Shown here: positions 63,783-64,000 of the stretch, piece after piece
Position numbering within the stretch: the first letter of the stretch is position 1
Layout: each line of letters opens with the position of its first letter
NCBI GenBank assembly: GCA_023663905.1
Contig: JAMPGO010000001.1
Span: forward strand, 1 to 64,000
Direction: 5' to 3'
Length of the DNA stretch: 64,000 nt
Origin: Ruminococcus flavefaciens
GTDB lineage: Bacteria; Bacillota; Clostridia; Oscillospirales; Ruminococcaceae
Notes under the pieces: generated by a model
The model's input: only the letters and a program-made list of their open reading frames with translations
Told to the model about the DNA's origin: nothing
The model's database searches: none
Position numbers and translations under genes: made by a program

Positions 63783-64000
63783 TTACTTGTTGAGTCTAGC
63801 CTCAATCTTGTCGAGTTCTTCGTAGAGAGCAGCAGGAATCTTACCGCCCTTAGCTGCGATGTCGTCGTTGTAGTATCTTCTCATCTCAGCAATTTCAGCC
63901 TTCCAGAGGTCTGTATCAACGTTGAGGAGCTTATCCATAATCTCGGGAGTTACTTCGTCCTCGATACCTGCAACATTGATGTCGCCCTTCTTAGGAAGAT
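63783..64000 (-). CDS. pckG: Phosphoenolpyruvate carboxykinase (GTP), C-terminal fragment
   Basis: The last 72 codons of a gene cut by the window edge; stop TAA at 63783-63785. The visible end reads ...LPKKGDINVAGIEDEV, then MDKLLNVDTDLWKAEIAEMR, RYYNDDI and KIPAALYEELDKIEARLNK, which looks like the C-terminus of bacterial GTP-type PEP carboxykinase (a VD-x-W-x-AE-x2-x helix followed by a Leu/Pro-Ala-x-Leu-x2-EL end). Identified from the tail only. No terminator hairpin is seen in 63767-63782 other than the shared one at 63737. Confidence 0.6.
   Translation of the reverse strand, partial: LPKKGDINVAGIEDEVTPEIMDKLLNVDTDLWKAEIAEMRRYYNDDIAAKGGKIPAALYEELDKIEARLNK

Overview
This window looks like chromosome from a low- to mid-GC, Gram-positive anaerobe of the order Clostridiales, most likely a cellulosome-forming Ruminococcus (R. 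flavefaciens / R. champanellensis type). Grounds: strong AGGAGG ribosome sites and consensus sigma-A promoters; type I dockerin modules on secreted proteins, one of them a GH74 xyloglucanase; CIRCE/HrcA heat-shock elements; a T-box; dipicolinate synthase genes; HydE. The species is inferred, not proven. I saw no rRNA, tRNA, CRISPR array, prophage or complete insertion sequence.

Layout. 1-9.3 kb: a SUKH-type protein, an unusual XRE-cupin/acyl-CoA-ligase fusion, a dockerin CAP protein, nadB-nadC, a DUF697 GTPase and a CIRCE-controlled Hsp20. 9.3-13.6 kb: a leftward overlapping housekeeping operon (YaaO-like decarboxylase, holB, ricT, queH, ybaK). 13.6-14.4 kb: a small sigma-region-4 gene between 60-bp inverted repeats rich in 10-bp 'GACGATAAGN' units. 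14.4-28 kb: the GH74 xyloglucanase, rsmD-coaD, a 6S-like RNA, a NatAB-type ABC exporter, walJ-rlmH (rlmH apparently starting with CTG), and three more secreted dockerin proteins, one frameshifted.

28-42.6 kb is a branched-chain amino acid supercluster: leuA behind a T-box with a Leu specifier, then ilvB-ilvN-ilvC-ilvD-leuC-leuD-leuB-ilvA, interleaved with five small or unknown genes and a DUF815 ATPase. ilvB is preceded not by a T-box but by what looks like a leader-peptide attenuator. 42.6-52.4 kb: a palindromic repeat element, ridA, nadA, hydE, two tandem cysteine-rich paralogues of unknown function, cysE, an orphan NADAR antitoxin-like gene paired with a CX5R phosphatase-like gene, cysS and glyS. 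52.4-64 kb: an SCP2 protein, an XRE-AbrB regulator with an ABC exporter, groESL under CIRCE, dpaAB, a RING-finger membrane protein, a lipoprotein, uvrC, an XRE regulator divergent from a SLOG-family protein, MazEF, and the 3' end of a probable GTP-dependent PEP carboxykinase gene.

How it fits together: a plant-fibre degrader that makes its own Leu, Ile, Val, NAD and Cys and has dipicolinate genes typical of endospore formers. The accessory parts most worth checking are the inverted-repeat sigma cassette, the ilvB leader, the NADAR/phosphatase pair and the tandem cysteine-rich pair.
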